Below are positions 56,062 through 64,000 of a DNA stretch of 64,000 bases, in pieces (position 1 is the first letter of the stretch; each line of letters starts with the position of its first letter). This stretch comes from an uncultured Bacteroidales bacterium. GTDB taxonomy: Bacteria > Bacteroidota > Bacteroidia > Bacteroidales > P3. The translations under genes and the position numbers were made by a program. The DNA lies in the NCBI GenBank assembly GCA_947165255.1, contig CAMUZR010000009.1, positions 1 to 64,000 of the forward strand, read 5' to 3'. The notes below the pieces were generated by a model. It had not been told where the DNA came from and did no database searches. It worked only from the letters and a program-made list of their open reading frames with translations.

Positions 56062-58914
56062 TTACAATACTATATTAATAATCTTATTGGGAACGAAAAC
56101 GACGCGTTTGGGCTGCTTGCCGTCGAGCCATTTTTGAGCCAGCTTGTCTGCAATTACGGCGGCCACGGCATCTTGTTGCGAAATGCCGTTGGGAAGCTCG
56201 AGCGTGAGGCGCATCTTGCCATTGAAGGAAACCGGATAGGTAAAAGTGTCCTGAACCAGCATAGCGGGGTCGTACTCAGGCCACTGAGCATCGTACACCG
56301 AGGTGTCGTGACCCAATTGACTGTAAACCTCCTCGGCAATGTGGGGTGCGAAAGGAGCCAGCAAAATGGCGATGGGCTCTATCACCTGGCGCGAGACCGA
56401 GCCAAGGGCAGAAAGGTCGTTCACACAAATCATAAAGGTCGACACCGACGTGTTGAAGGAGAAACGCTCAATGTCGTCAGTAATCTTCTTAATGGTCTGG
56501 TGAAGAATCTTCAACTGGGGCTTGGTGGCGGGGGTGTCGGTGCTGGACTCGAAAAGCTTCCAAAACTTCTTGAGGAAACGGAACACACCCTCAATGCCAT
56601 TGGTGTCCCATGGTTTGGCCTGCTCGACTGGACCTAGGAACATCTCGTAGAGGCGGAGCGTGTCGGCACCGTAGCGGGCAACGAGGTCGTCGGGGTTCTG
56701 CACATTGAACATCGACTTGGACATTTTTTCCACCTCCCAGCCGCAGACATACTTACCGTCTTCCAACTCAAAACGGGCGTCGGCAAACTCTGGCCGCCAC
56801 TGGCGGAATTTCTCTATATCCAGTATGTCATTGTTGACAATATTGATGTCGACATGGATGGGCACCGTGTTTTCGGCGCAGCCAGGCACATTTTTCGAGA
56901 TAAACAGATTATTGTCAGTCTTGCTGCGATAGACAAAATTCGAGCGCCCCTGAATCATGCCCTGGTTGACCAGTTTGTGGAAAGGTTCCTGCTTCACGGC
57001 GAGGCCGATGTCGAAGAGAAATTTATTCCAGAAACGGGCATAAATGAGGTGTCCGGTGCCGTGTTCGGCGCCGCCGACATAGAGGTCCACATTCTGCCAG
57101 TAGTTTACAGCCTCGGGGCTGAAATAGGCCTGGCTGTTGTGTGGGTCCATATAGCGCAAATAGTAGCCGCTGGAGCCGGCAAAGCCGGGCATAGTGCTCA
57201 GTTCGAGGGGGAACACGTTCACGTTATCGATGAGGTTCTTGTCGACCACCTTGCGGTTCTTCTCATCCCAGGCCCACACCTGAGCATGGCCCAGCGGGGG
57301 CTCGCCTGTGGCAGTGGGTTTGAAGTCCTTAACCTCGGGCAGTTCCAGAGGCAGGCACTCCAACGGAAGCATATAGGGGCGGTCGTTCTTATAGTATACC
57401 GGGAAAGGCTCGCCCCAATAGCGCTGGCGGCTGAAGATGGCGTCGCGCAGGCGGAAATTGACCGTGCGGCTGCCAATGCCCATCTCCTCCACCTTGTCGA
57501 TGACGGCCCGCATAGCGTCCTTCACCTTCATACCGGTTATAAAGCCGCTGTTGACCGAATAGCCGCTCTTGCTGTCGATGCTTTCCTCCCACGTGTTGGG
57601 GTCGGTGAGGTGCTCAGGGTTGGGGTCGGCGGCCACCACCTGGCGAATGGGCAGGTGGAAATGGCGCGCAAAGGCAAAGTCGCGGCTGTCGTGGGCGGGG
57701 ACGGCCATGATAGCGCCCGTGCCATAGCCGGCCAGGACATATTCAGAAACCCAGATGGGTATTCTCTCACCCGTGAGGGGATTGACAGCGAAAGCACCGG
57801 TGAAAACGCCCGAAACCTTCTTCACCTCGGCCTGGCGCTCGCGTTCGGAGCGGTTCTTGGCCCAGGTGACGTAGGCTTCCACCTCGGCGCGCTGTTCGGG
57901 TGTGGTGATTTGGTCAATCATCTCATGTTCGGGACAAAGCACCATGAAGGTGACGCCGAAAATGGTGTCGGGGCGGGTAGTGAAGATTTCAAAAGCATTT
58001 TCGGGTATGGGCTCGCCCTGACCCTGATAGGCCTGCATTCCGGGCAGGAGGTTGGCTTTCTGGTCCACGGCCAGGGGGAACCAAACGGAGGCGCCTTCGG
58101 AGCGTCCAATCCAGTTGCGCTGGATTTCCTTGAGACTTTCGGTCCAGTCAACCTCTTCCAGCCCGTCCACCAGACGCTGGGCGTAAGCGGTGATGCGAAG
58201 GCTCCATTGGCGCATGAGCTTGCGCTCGACGGGATAGCCGCCACGGACGCTGAGGCCGTTGACCACCTCGTCGTTGGCCAGCACCGTGCCCAATCCGGGG
58301 CACCAGTTGACGGGGATGTCGGCCAGATAGGCCAGGCGGAAGTTCATCAGGTAGTCCTGACGTTCCTCCTCCGACATATCTTTCCACGACTTTTCGGCCT
58401 GCGCCTCAAGGGTGCCGTTGTCGAGCTGTTCCACCAGTCGGCTGATGGGCATGGCCTTGTCCAGTTCCTTGTCGTAGTAATGGTTGAAAAGTTGCACGAA
58501 GGTCCATTGGGTCCAATGGTAGTAGGAGGGGTCGCAAGTGCGCACCTCGCGGTCCCAGTCGAAAGAGAAGCCAATTTTATCGAGCTGCTCGCGATAGCGG
58601 GCTATGTTGCGCTCGGTGGTGATGGCCGGATGCTGGCCTGTTTGAATGGCATACTGCTCGGCGGGGAGACCATAGGCATCGTAGCCCATGGGGTGCAGCA
58701 CATTGAAGCCGCGCAGGTGTTTGTAGCGCGAAAAAATGTCGGAGGCAATGTAGCCCAGCGGGTGACCCACATGAAGGCCCGCACCCGAGGGATAGGGAAA
58801 CATGTCCAAGACATAAAAATGAGGTTTGTTAGAGCTGTTGGAGCAACGGTAAGTATGATGCTCGCGCCAATAATTCTGCCACTTGGGCTCGATTTCATTG
58901 AAATTGTAATCCAT
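56062..58914 (-). CDS. leuS: Leucyl-tRNA synthetase
   Basis: Charges tRNA-Leu and edits mischarged tRNA. Class I motifs: HIGH as [16 protein letters not shown] near residue 45 and KMSKS as [10 protein letters not shown] near 720. The CP1 editing domain ([19 protein letters not shown]) lies between. Length 950 aa fits Bacteroidota LeuS. It is the first gene of a six-gene minus-strand run. Confidence 0.96.
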   Translation of the reverse strand: MDYNFNEIEPKWQNYWREHHTYRCSNSSNKPHFYVLDMFPYPSGAGLHVGHPLGYIASDIFSRYKHLRGFNVLHPMGYDAYGLPAEQYAIQTGQHPAITTERNIARYREQLDKIGFSFDWDREVRTCDPSYYHWTQWTFVQLFNHYYDKELDKAMPISRLVEQLDNGTLEAQAEKSWKDMSEEERQDYLMNFRLAYLADIPVNWCPGLGTVLANDEVVNGLSVRGGYPVERKLMRQWSLRITAYAQRLVDGLEEVDWTESLKEIQRNWIGRSEGASVWFPLAVDQKANLLPGMQAYQGQGEPIPENAFEIFTTRPDTIFGVTFMVLCPEHEMIDQITTPEQRAEVEAYVTWAKNRSERERQAEVKKVSGVFTGAFAVNPLTGERIPIWVSEYVLAGYGTGAIMAVPAHDSRDFAFARHFHLPIRQVVAADPNPEHLTDPNTWEESIDSKSGYSVNSGFITGMKVKDAMRAVIDKVEEMGIGSRTVNFRLRDAIFSRQRYWGEPFPVYYKNDRPYMLPLECLPLELPEVKDFKPTATGEPPLGHAQVWAWDEKNRKVVDKNLIDNVNVFPLELSTMPGFAGSSGYYLRYMDPHNSQAYFSPEAVNYWQNVDLYVGGAEHGTGHLIYARFWNKFLFDIGLAVKQEPFHKLVNQGMIQGRSNFVYRSKTDNNLFISKNVPGCAENTVPIHVDINIVNNDILDIEKFRQWRPEFADARFELEDGKYVCGWEVEKMSKSMFNVQNPDDLVARYGADTLRLYEMFLGPVEQAKPWDTNGIEGVFRFLKKFWKLFESSTDTPATKPQLKILHQTIKKITDDIERFSFNTSVSTFMICVNDLSALGSVSRQVIEPIAILLAPFAPHIAEEVYSQLGHDTSVYDAQWPEYDPAMLVQDTFTYPVSFNGKMRLTLELPNGISQQDAVAAVIADKLAQKWLDGKQPKRVVFVPNKIINIVL

Positions 58915-59522
58915 CGTTCTCTTCGGTTAACCTTTGTGCAATAGCCTATTACAATACTTTACATAAAAATAGGCAAAGTGCAAATATACGTTTTTTTTAC
59001 AATTAATAACGTTTTTTTTCTCAAAAAGCCCAGAAAGTGCCTGCACCAGCCGCCGCCAGCCGCCCCTTCCATATAGCCAGCCCGCGCCAAGCCCTGCGGC
59101 ACAGGCTGTCCATCACCACCCAATCCCCAGGCTAGCCACACCTTTTCATTAGTATTTGATTTTTGTTTATTCAATATTTAGTTTTTGAAGGAAAAACAAA
59201 ACATAAACTAAATGCAAACTAAATGCAAATAAAATACTGGAGAAAGAGTGGAGAAACAGACCATTGGGGCCGACACGACGGGAAACCTCCGAAGAACCCT
59301 GACGGGGTGTGGGCAACAGGGGTAACGGAGGGATGGAGGGTGAGGCTGCCGACAGAAAGGCCGGCAAAAGGTGGATAGGAAAGTAAATAATGTTTTACAA
59401 TGTTTGCTACATTAATTTTTTTTTGTATTTTTGCATTCCGCCACTAAGGCGTAGTAAACCCGATAAAACGTCTGCAACGTAATGTTACAGAACTAATTCT
59501 AAACACAAGAAAAAACCCAATT
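58915..59522. other. Intergenic region between leuS and the DUF349 gene
   Basis: 608 bp holding two divergent promoters. The leuS side has a minus-strand TATATTTG (58981-58988) with a weak -33. The centre is GC-rich without an ORF. An 11-nt phased repeat (AAACTAAATGC twice, then AAATAAAATAC; 59205-59237) follows, and then the DUF349 promoter. Confidence 0.6.
59403..59433 (+). promoter_or_regulatory. Promoter of the DUF349 gene
   Basis: TTTG (59403-59406), 19 nt, TATTTTTG (59426-59433): a perfect Bacteroidota promoter, with a leader of about 85 nt. Confidence 0.75.
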
Positions 59523-61505
59523 ATGGAAGAACTGAACGAAAAGCAGGGAACCGTAGAGAACGAGGAACTGCAACCTGTTGTCGAGCAAGTTGCTAATGAC
59601 AATGACTCTAACACAAGCGTAACCCCCGAGCCCGCCTCAGAGGCTGCAACAGAAGAACCCACAGCCACGCCAGAGCCCGCCGCTGCCGAACCCGCAACGA
59701 CTGCACCCGCCGTTGAAAACACCCCCGCCGAGCACGAGAGCGCCCCCGCCGAACCCGAGGAGGAGCCCGTAGTCGACTACAGCCAAATGAACCGCGAGGA
59801 ACTGCTGGCCGCCTTTAACGAGCTGATGCAGCTAGAGGTGTCCCAAATCCGCAACCGCGTAAGAGCCATCCGCGACCAATTCGCCATCCTGAACAAGGAG
59901 GTTGAGCAACAAGCCGCCAAGGCCTTTGAGGAACAGGGCGGAGATAAGGCCGACTTTAAATATGAGAACGACGCGGTGGCCCAGGAATTCTACAAACTGT
60001 GCGACACCTACCGCACCCGCCGCCAGAAGATGCAGGAGGAAATCGACGCCCAGAAGCATCAGAACCTGGAGGCAAAACGCCAGATTTTGGAAGAGCTGCG
60101 TTGCCTGATTGACAAGGACGAGGAAACCCTGAAACAGACCTACGACGAATTCAACGCCATACAGGAGAAATGGAAAGGCATTGGCGACGTGCCCAGAGAA
60201 GACATGAACGACCTTTGGCAGAACTACCATTTCCTAATCGAACAGTTTTTCAATAAAGTAAAGATTAGCAAAGAGTTGCGCATGCTGGATTTGAAGCGCA
60301 ACCTTGAGCAGAAGATACAGTTGTGCGAACGCGCCGAGGAATTGATTGTGGAGACATCGGTGGCCAAAGCTTTCAAAGCGCTGCAGGACCTGCGCGCCCA
60401 ATGGAAGGAGATTGGCCCCGTGCCCTCGGAACAGAGCGACGAGATATGGCAGCGCTTTAACAATGCCGCAAACCAGATTGACGAGCGCCGCCGCGAATAC
60501 TACGACCAGCGCAAAGAGGAACTGGAGCAGAACCTCCTGGCCAAACAGGCCCTGATTGCCAAAGCCGAAGAGGCCACCCAGAACCCACCACAGTCCACCA
60601 AGGAATGGAACGACACCACCGAGGCCCTGGACGAACTGCTGAAACTGTGGAAGAGCATCGGCCCCGTCCCAAGAGAGAACAACGAGGAGGTTTGGGCCAA
60701 ATTCAAAGGCATTATAGATAAGCACTATGCCGATAAGAAGGCCCATTTCAGCCAAATGCGCGACGAACAGAGCGAGAACTACAATAAGAAGGTGGACCTT
60801 TGCCTGAAGGCTGAGGCCATTGCCAAACGCGAGGACTGGAAGAACGCTACGGAAGAGCTGCTGCAACTGCAGGCCGAGTGGAAGACCATTGGCCCCACCA
60901 GCCGCAAGGTGAGCGACAAGGTTTGGCACCGCTTCCGTTCCGCCTGCGACGAGTTCTTTGCCAAGAAGAGCGACTACTTCAAAGGCATCCGCAGCAGCGA
61001 AAGCGAGAACCTGGAGAAGAAAACCGCCATTATTGACGAGCTGAAGGCCTACGCCTTTGGTGACGACAAGGAGGAGAACCTCAACGCCCTGAAGGAATTC
61101 CAACGCAGATGGCTCGAGATAGGCCACGTGCCCATGAAAGAGAAAGACCGCATCGTGAAAGAGTTCCGTGGTTTGCTGGACGGCATTTTCGAAAAGCTGA
61201 AGATTTCGGCCCGCGAGGCCGACGAGGCCATGCTCCGCTCGCATCAGCGCAACGGTGGTTCGGGCAGAAAGACTTCGGGCAACGAGTCGCACGACATGTC
61301 CAGCCGTATTGAAAAGCTGAAAGCCGACCTCAAACTATGGGAAAACAATATCGGTTTCCTGGCCAACAGCAAGCAGGCCGACCTGCTGAAGGAAGAAATG
61401 GAGCGTAAGATGGAGGCCACCCGCCAGGAGATTGCCCTGCTGACCGCCCGTATGAAACAGAAAGAGCAGGAAGAGGAATCGGAAGGCAACGAAACGGCCG
61501 AGTAA
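59523..61505 (+). CDS. DUF349 repeat protein
   Basis: A 660-aa cytoplasmic protein. About 100 N-terminal residues are rich in E, P, A and T (disordered). Then come about five DUF349 repeats, each with a W-K-x-I-G-x-V/T-P/S motif (WKGIGDVPREDMNDLW, WKEIGPVPSEQSDEIW, WKSIGPVPRENNEEVW, WKTIGPTSRKVSDKVW, WLEIGHVPMKEKDRIV) in long helical coiled-coil-like stretches. The C-terminal helix (LWENNIGFLANSKQADLLKEEME) is also typical. The molecular function is not known. It precedes gldB by 46 bp. Confidence 0.92.
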   Translation: MEELNEKQGTVENEELQPVVEQVANDNDSNTSVTPEPASEAATEEPTATPEPAAAEPATTAPAVENTPAEHESAPAEPEEEPVVDYSQMNREELLAAFNELMQLEVSQIRNRVRAIRDQFAILNKEVEQQAAKAFEEQGGDKADFKYENDAVAQEFYKLCDTYRTRRQKMQEEIDAQKHQNLEAKRQILEELRCLIDKDEETLKQTYDEFNAIQEKWKGIGDVPREDMNDLWQNYHFLIEQFFNKVKISKELRMLDLKRNLEQKIQLCERAEELIVETSVAKAFKALQDLRAQWKEIGPVPSEQSDEIWQRFNNAANQIDERRREYYDQRKEELEQNLLAKQALIAKAEEATQNPPQSTKEWNDTTEALDELLKLWKSIGPVPRENNEEVWAKFKGIIDKHYADKKAHFSQMRDEQSENYNKKVDLCLKAEAIAKREDWKNATEELLQLQAEWKTIGPTSRKVSDKVWHRFRSACDEFFAKKSDYFKGIRSSESENLEKKTAIIDELKAYAFGDDKEENLNALKEFQRRWLEIGHVPMKEKDRIVKEFRGLLDGIFEKLKISAREADEAMLRSHQRNGGSGRKTSGNESHDMSSRIEKLKADLKLWENNIGFLANSKQADLLKEEMERKMEATRQEIALLTARMKQKEQEEESEGNETAE

Positions 61506-61551
61506 TGGTGAAAACCTCACGAATGAAAACTGAATTGTAAAAAAAATCCGA

Positions 61552-62529
61552 TTGATTACGAAAAGGTTTTTCATACAACTGGCAGTACTGGCGCTGGTTG
61601 CGACAATGAGCGCCTGCCGCCACACATCTGACGAAGCGGTGCAACTGCACCGCTTCGAAAAGGTGTTGTTCGACACCCCCGTGGAGCAACTGCAAGGTAA
61701 ACTGCTATCGGTGGGCAGCGAGTACGGCACCGAGCTGCTGAACATTCGTCCCGAAAACCCAGAGTATATGCAAATGCTGGCCGGATTTGTGCAAGACCCG
61801 ACCATGCGGGAGGTGTATCGGCTGGTGGACAGCGTGTTCGGCGACATGCAGGAGGAGTCAGTGGCACTGGGCAAAGCCCTTGCCAAGGCCCAGGAGCTAT
61901 CCCCAACCCTGCGTTACGACAAGGTGTTCACTTTTATTTCTGGCATGTTCGACTACGACATGCGCGTTGGGTGTAACAGCCATGAGTTGGTTATAAGCTT
62001 GGACCAATACGTACTGCCTTACACTCAGAAATTCAACTACTTCAACAGTCCTCTCTTCCTAGTGCAGCAGAGCCGACCCCAATATTTGGTAGCCGACTGC
62101 ATGGAAGCCATTGGCCGCCAGCACATTGCCATCCCCCAAGAGGGTGAGATGACCCTGCTGGACTACATGGTGGCCGAGGGCAAGGCCATTTATTTTGCCC
62201 AACAAACCCTGCCGGACACTCCGGACAGCATTCTTATGCGCTATTCGAAGGTGCAGATGGAATGGATGAAGAAAAATGAAAGCAACGTGTGGAGCTATCT
62301 GCTGCAGAACAAGGTGCTGTACGACATAGACTACATGCGCTTCCACAACCTGATTGACGACGCGCCCAAAACCAACGCTTTCCGCGATTCGTCGCCCCGA
62401 ACCCCTTACTATATTGGCTGGAAAATTGTCAGCCAATACGTCAGCAACACGGGGGCATCTATAGATGAACTATTTGAAGAAACAGACTCTCAGAAGATAC
62501 TGAGCCAGTCAAACTATCGTCCTAAATGA
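61552..62529 (+). CDS. gldB: GldB-like gliding-motility/T9SS lipoprotein
   Basis: A 325-aa lipoprotein related to GldB, required for gliding and type IX secretion in Flavobacterium. It is read from TTG at 61552, since the preceding in-frame region has no better start, and the lipobox is VATMSAC. Family features: VQLHRFEKVLFDTP near the start, ISLDQYVLPYTQKFNYF, and EGKAIYFAQQTLPDTPDSILMRYS in the centre. In window context it joins the type B adhesin and the PorE-like protein as evidence for T9SS. Its stop overlaps the next start (ATGA). Confidence 0.88.
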   Translation: MITKRFFIQLAVLALVATMSACRHTSDEAVQLHRFEKVLFDTPVEQLQGKLLSVGSEYGTELLNIRPENPEYMQMLAGFVQDPTMREVYRLVDSVFGDMQEESVALGKALAKAQELSPTLRYDKVFTFISGMFDYDMRVGCNSHELVISLDQYVLPYTQKFNYFNSPLFLVQQSRPQYLVADCMEAIGRQHIAIPQEGEMTLLDYMVAEGKAIYFAQQTLPDTPDSILMRYSKVQMEWMKKNESNVWSYLLQNKVLYDIDYMRFHNLIDDAPKTNAFRDSSPRTPYYIGWKIVSQYVSNTGASIDELFEETDSQKILSQSNYRPK

Positions 62530-64000
62530 GAAGAGAAAAACGTCCTTGGTTAAGAACTAGTAATATATATATATACTTATTGTATAAGTCGCTGCTGGCA
62601 TTCATTGTGCTGCTGGCAGCGCAGGCTTTTTTCTATTTAGACAACACACGTATTTTCCACGTCGATGGTTTCCACGAATGGATGGGAATCATCTGGGGGA
62701 ACATGGTCTTCGGCATTGCCACTATCGGGTGCATGCTGCTGGCCTATTACGCACTGAACCTCATACCTTTCAACTTCCGCTGGAACCCGCATTACCACCG
62801 AATCACCGAGTTGGTGTTCTATTACCTGCCCATCATGGCCATGCTGGTGGCCGATATATGTGATTCGGCCTACTATCAGTACACCTACCGCCGGCTGAGC
62901 GGTGAGATTTTCCGTTATCTGGGCATCAGCGGCAATATGGGCGCCCTATGGCCACACTTCGTTGTAGACTACTGGCATTCCACCCTCTTTGCCATTATCA
63001 TCACTATAATTTTGTTCTGGCTGGGAGGGAAGGCAAAACTGCTGCCCCGCAACCGGTATCGGAAGCACAAGGCGAACGACCTGGTGGGACTGGTGCTAGG
63101 CGGCTTATGCGTTGTTTTCCTTCTGCGCGGCGGTTTCGGAAAGAACATCGAATGGCACGACACCACTAAGTATTGCCAGGCCAAGAACTGCGCCCTGGTG
63201 ACCAATAGTGGCTATAATATTGTTAGAACCTTCAACGGAGGCACACTGCAGGAGGTGGACTATATGGACGCACGTGAGGCCGAGGCATTGTACAACCCCG
63301 TCTTTGCGCCCGACAGCGCCATTGCCAATGCCCGTCCCGAACACTCACAGGGCTGGGCTCCCAATGCCGGGTGCTGGCTCCAGCCGGCAGCACCAGACTC
63401 GTTGGGTAGGGTTGTCCGAGAGGCAAATGTGATGCGCAAAAACGTGGTGATGATTGTGCTGGAAAGCTTCTCGCAAGAATATATGGGCTGCTACAACAAG
63501 GGCATTATGCCCAGTTTTACCCCCTTCCTAGACTCGCTTTACGAACACAGCGTGGTCTACCAGGGTCGCGCCAACGGCAAAAAGTCCATCGAAGGCATTC
63601 CGGCGGTGTTCAGTTCCATACCTACGCTCATGACGTTTCCGCTGAGTATGAGCGACTACCGTGACGATAGCATCAATGCCCTCCCCAATATTCTGCGCAA
63701 TAACGGCTACCACACTGCTTTCTTCCACGGGAGCTACAACGGGGTGATGAATTTCGACCGACTGTGCAAGAGATTGGGGTTTGAAGAATACTTCGGCAAA
63801 AATGAATATATGGCCGACCGCCACTCGCGCGAAAGCGACTACGACGGCTGTTGGGGCATTTACGACGAATACTACTTACAGTATATGGTGCGCAAGCTGA
63901 GCACCTTCGAGCAGCCTTTCATGTCGGGCGTGTTCACCCTTTCGTCCCACCACCCCTACACCATGCAGCCGGGGCACGAGAACGACTTTGTCGACGGGCC
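62526..64000 (+). CDS. LTA synthase-family sulfatase-like membrane protein (truncated by the window)
   Basis: The frame is absent from the ORF track because it runs off the end. It starts at ATG 62526, overlapping the gldB stop as ATGA, and is open for 491 codons. The first 215 residues contain about five membrane helices (LLAFIVLLAAQAFFYL, MVFGIATIGCMLLAYYAL, STLFAIIITIILFWLGG). From about 300 the alkaline phosphatase-like domain begins with VVMIVLESFSQEYMGCYN. The nucleophile region reads RANGKKSIEGIP, with Ser at the position of the usual Thr. FHGSYNGVMNF and SSHHPYTM follow. The family transfers phosphoglycerol or phosphoethanolamine groups to envelope glycans or lipids; the substrate here is unknown. 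Confidence 0.88.
   Translation, partial: MRREKRPWLRTSNIYIYLLYKSLLAFIVLLAAQAFFYLDNTRIFHVDGFHEWMGIIWGNMVFGIATIGCMLLAYYALNLIPFNFRWNPHYHRITELVFYYLPIMAMLVADICDSAYYQYTYRRLSGEIFRYLGISGNMGALWPHFVVDYWHSTLFAIIITIILFWLGGKAKLLPRNRYRKHKANDLVGLVLGGLCVVFLLRGGFGKNIEWHDTTKYCQAKNCALVTNSGYNIVRTFNGGTLQEVDYMDAREAEALYNPVFAPDSAIANARPEHSQGWAPNAGCWLQPAAPDSLGRVVREANVMRKNVVMIVLESFSQEYMGCYNKGIMPSFTPFLDSLYEHSVVYQGRANGKKSIEGIPAVFSSIPTLMTFPLSMSDYRDDSINALPNILRNNGYHTAFFHGSYNGVMNFDRLCKRLGFEEYFGKNEYMADRHSRESDYDGCWGIYDEYYLQYMVRKLSTFEQPFMSGVFTLSSHHPYTMQPGHENDFVDG

Noticed and set aside
56854-58944. 696-aa plus-strand ORF opposite leuS
   Set aside because: Very long, but it is a pure complement of well-conserved LeuS codons, with no promoter, start context or domain.

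Overview
The window reads as chromosomal DNA of a Bacteroidales-type bacterium (phylum Bacteroidota). Support: many gene starts are preceded by the Bacteroidota promoter -7 box TAnnTTTG, often with TTTG about 19-21 nt upstream. The gene families also fit: a TamA-like lipoprotein (TamL), Rho with a very long low-complexity insert, a long NusB, eukaryal/archaeal-type ProS and GlyS, a T9SS type B sorting domain, GldB, and DUF1573, YbbR, DUF349 and DUF3127 proteins. The family or genus cannot be fixed from the sequence alone. No rRNA, tRNA, CRISPR array, insertion sequence or prophage was seen.

Layout. 1-4.4 kb: sensor histidine kinase, a bidirectional terminator, rho (-), and gcvH (+) divergent from rho. 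4.5-6.3 kb: an AT-rich islet with a strongly structured leader or ncRNA and two secreted or lipoprotein genes. 6.3-7.8 kb: proS (-). 7.9-13.5 kb: an envelope operon (outer-membrane protein, kdtA, tamL, polyprenyl synthase). 13.6-16.0 kb: an ExbB/TolQ-ExbD motor cluster. 16.1-21.8 kb: a barrel protein, a CorA-like transporter, DUF3127, 5-FCL, a tail-anchored protein, panD and a YbhN-like protein. 21.9-26.6 kb: trxB, a putative porin and glyS. 26.7-32.0 kb (-): one giant T9SS-secreted repeat adhesin. 32.4-40.0 kb (-): an OM protein, a GH25-like pseudoenzyme, ligA, dapF, a cation/proton antiporter, and dnaX cut by an in-frame amber codon. 40.3-50.5 kb (+): a 2554-aa cyclic beta-1,2-glucan synthase-like protein and a PorE-like PD40 protein. 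50.5-52.5 kb: a gene-poor, repeat-bearing stretch with two small hypotheticals. 52.5-58.9 kb (-): leuS-nusB-DUF1573-yajC-ybbR-coaE. 59.5-64 kb (+): a DUF349 repeat protein, gldB and an LTA-synthase-like protein that runs off the window.

Most of the window is core metabolism and envelope biogenesis. The points most worth checking are: dnaX split by a single in-frame TAG exactly at the gamma/tau boundary; the structured RNA at about 4.55-4.77 kb; a cyclic-glucan synthase in a Bacteroidales setting, followed by a PorE-like protein without an OmpA domain; a 78-bp in-frame insertion in ligA bounded by 10-bp direct repeats; two secreted proteins with degenerate catalytic motifs; and families of small palindromic or 11-nt phased repeats between genes. 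ORF-dense antisense tracks in the GC-rich genes are treated as shadows.
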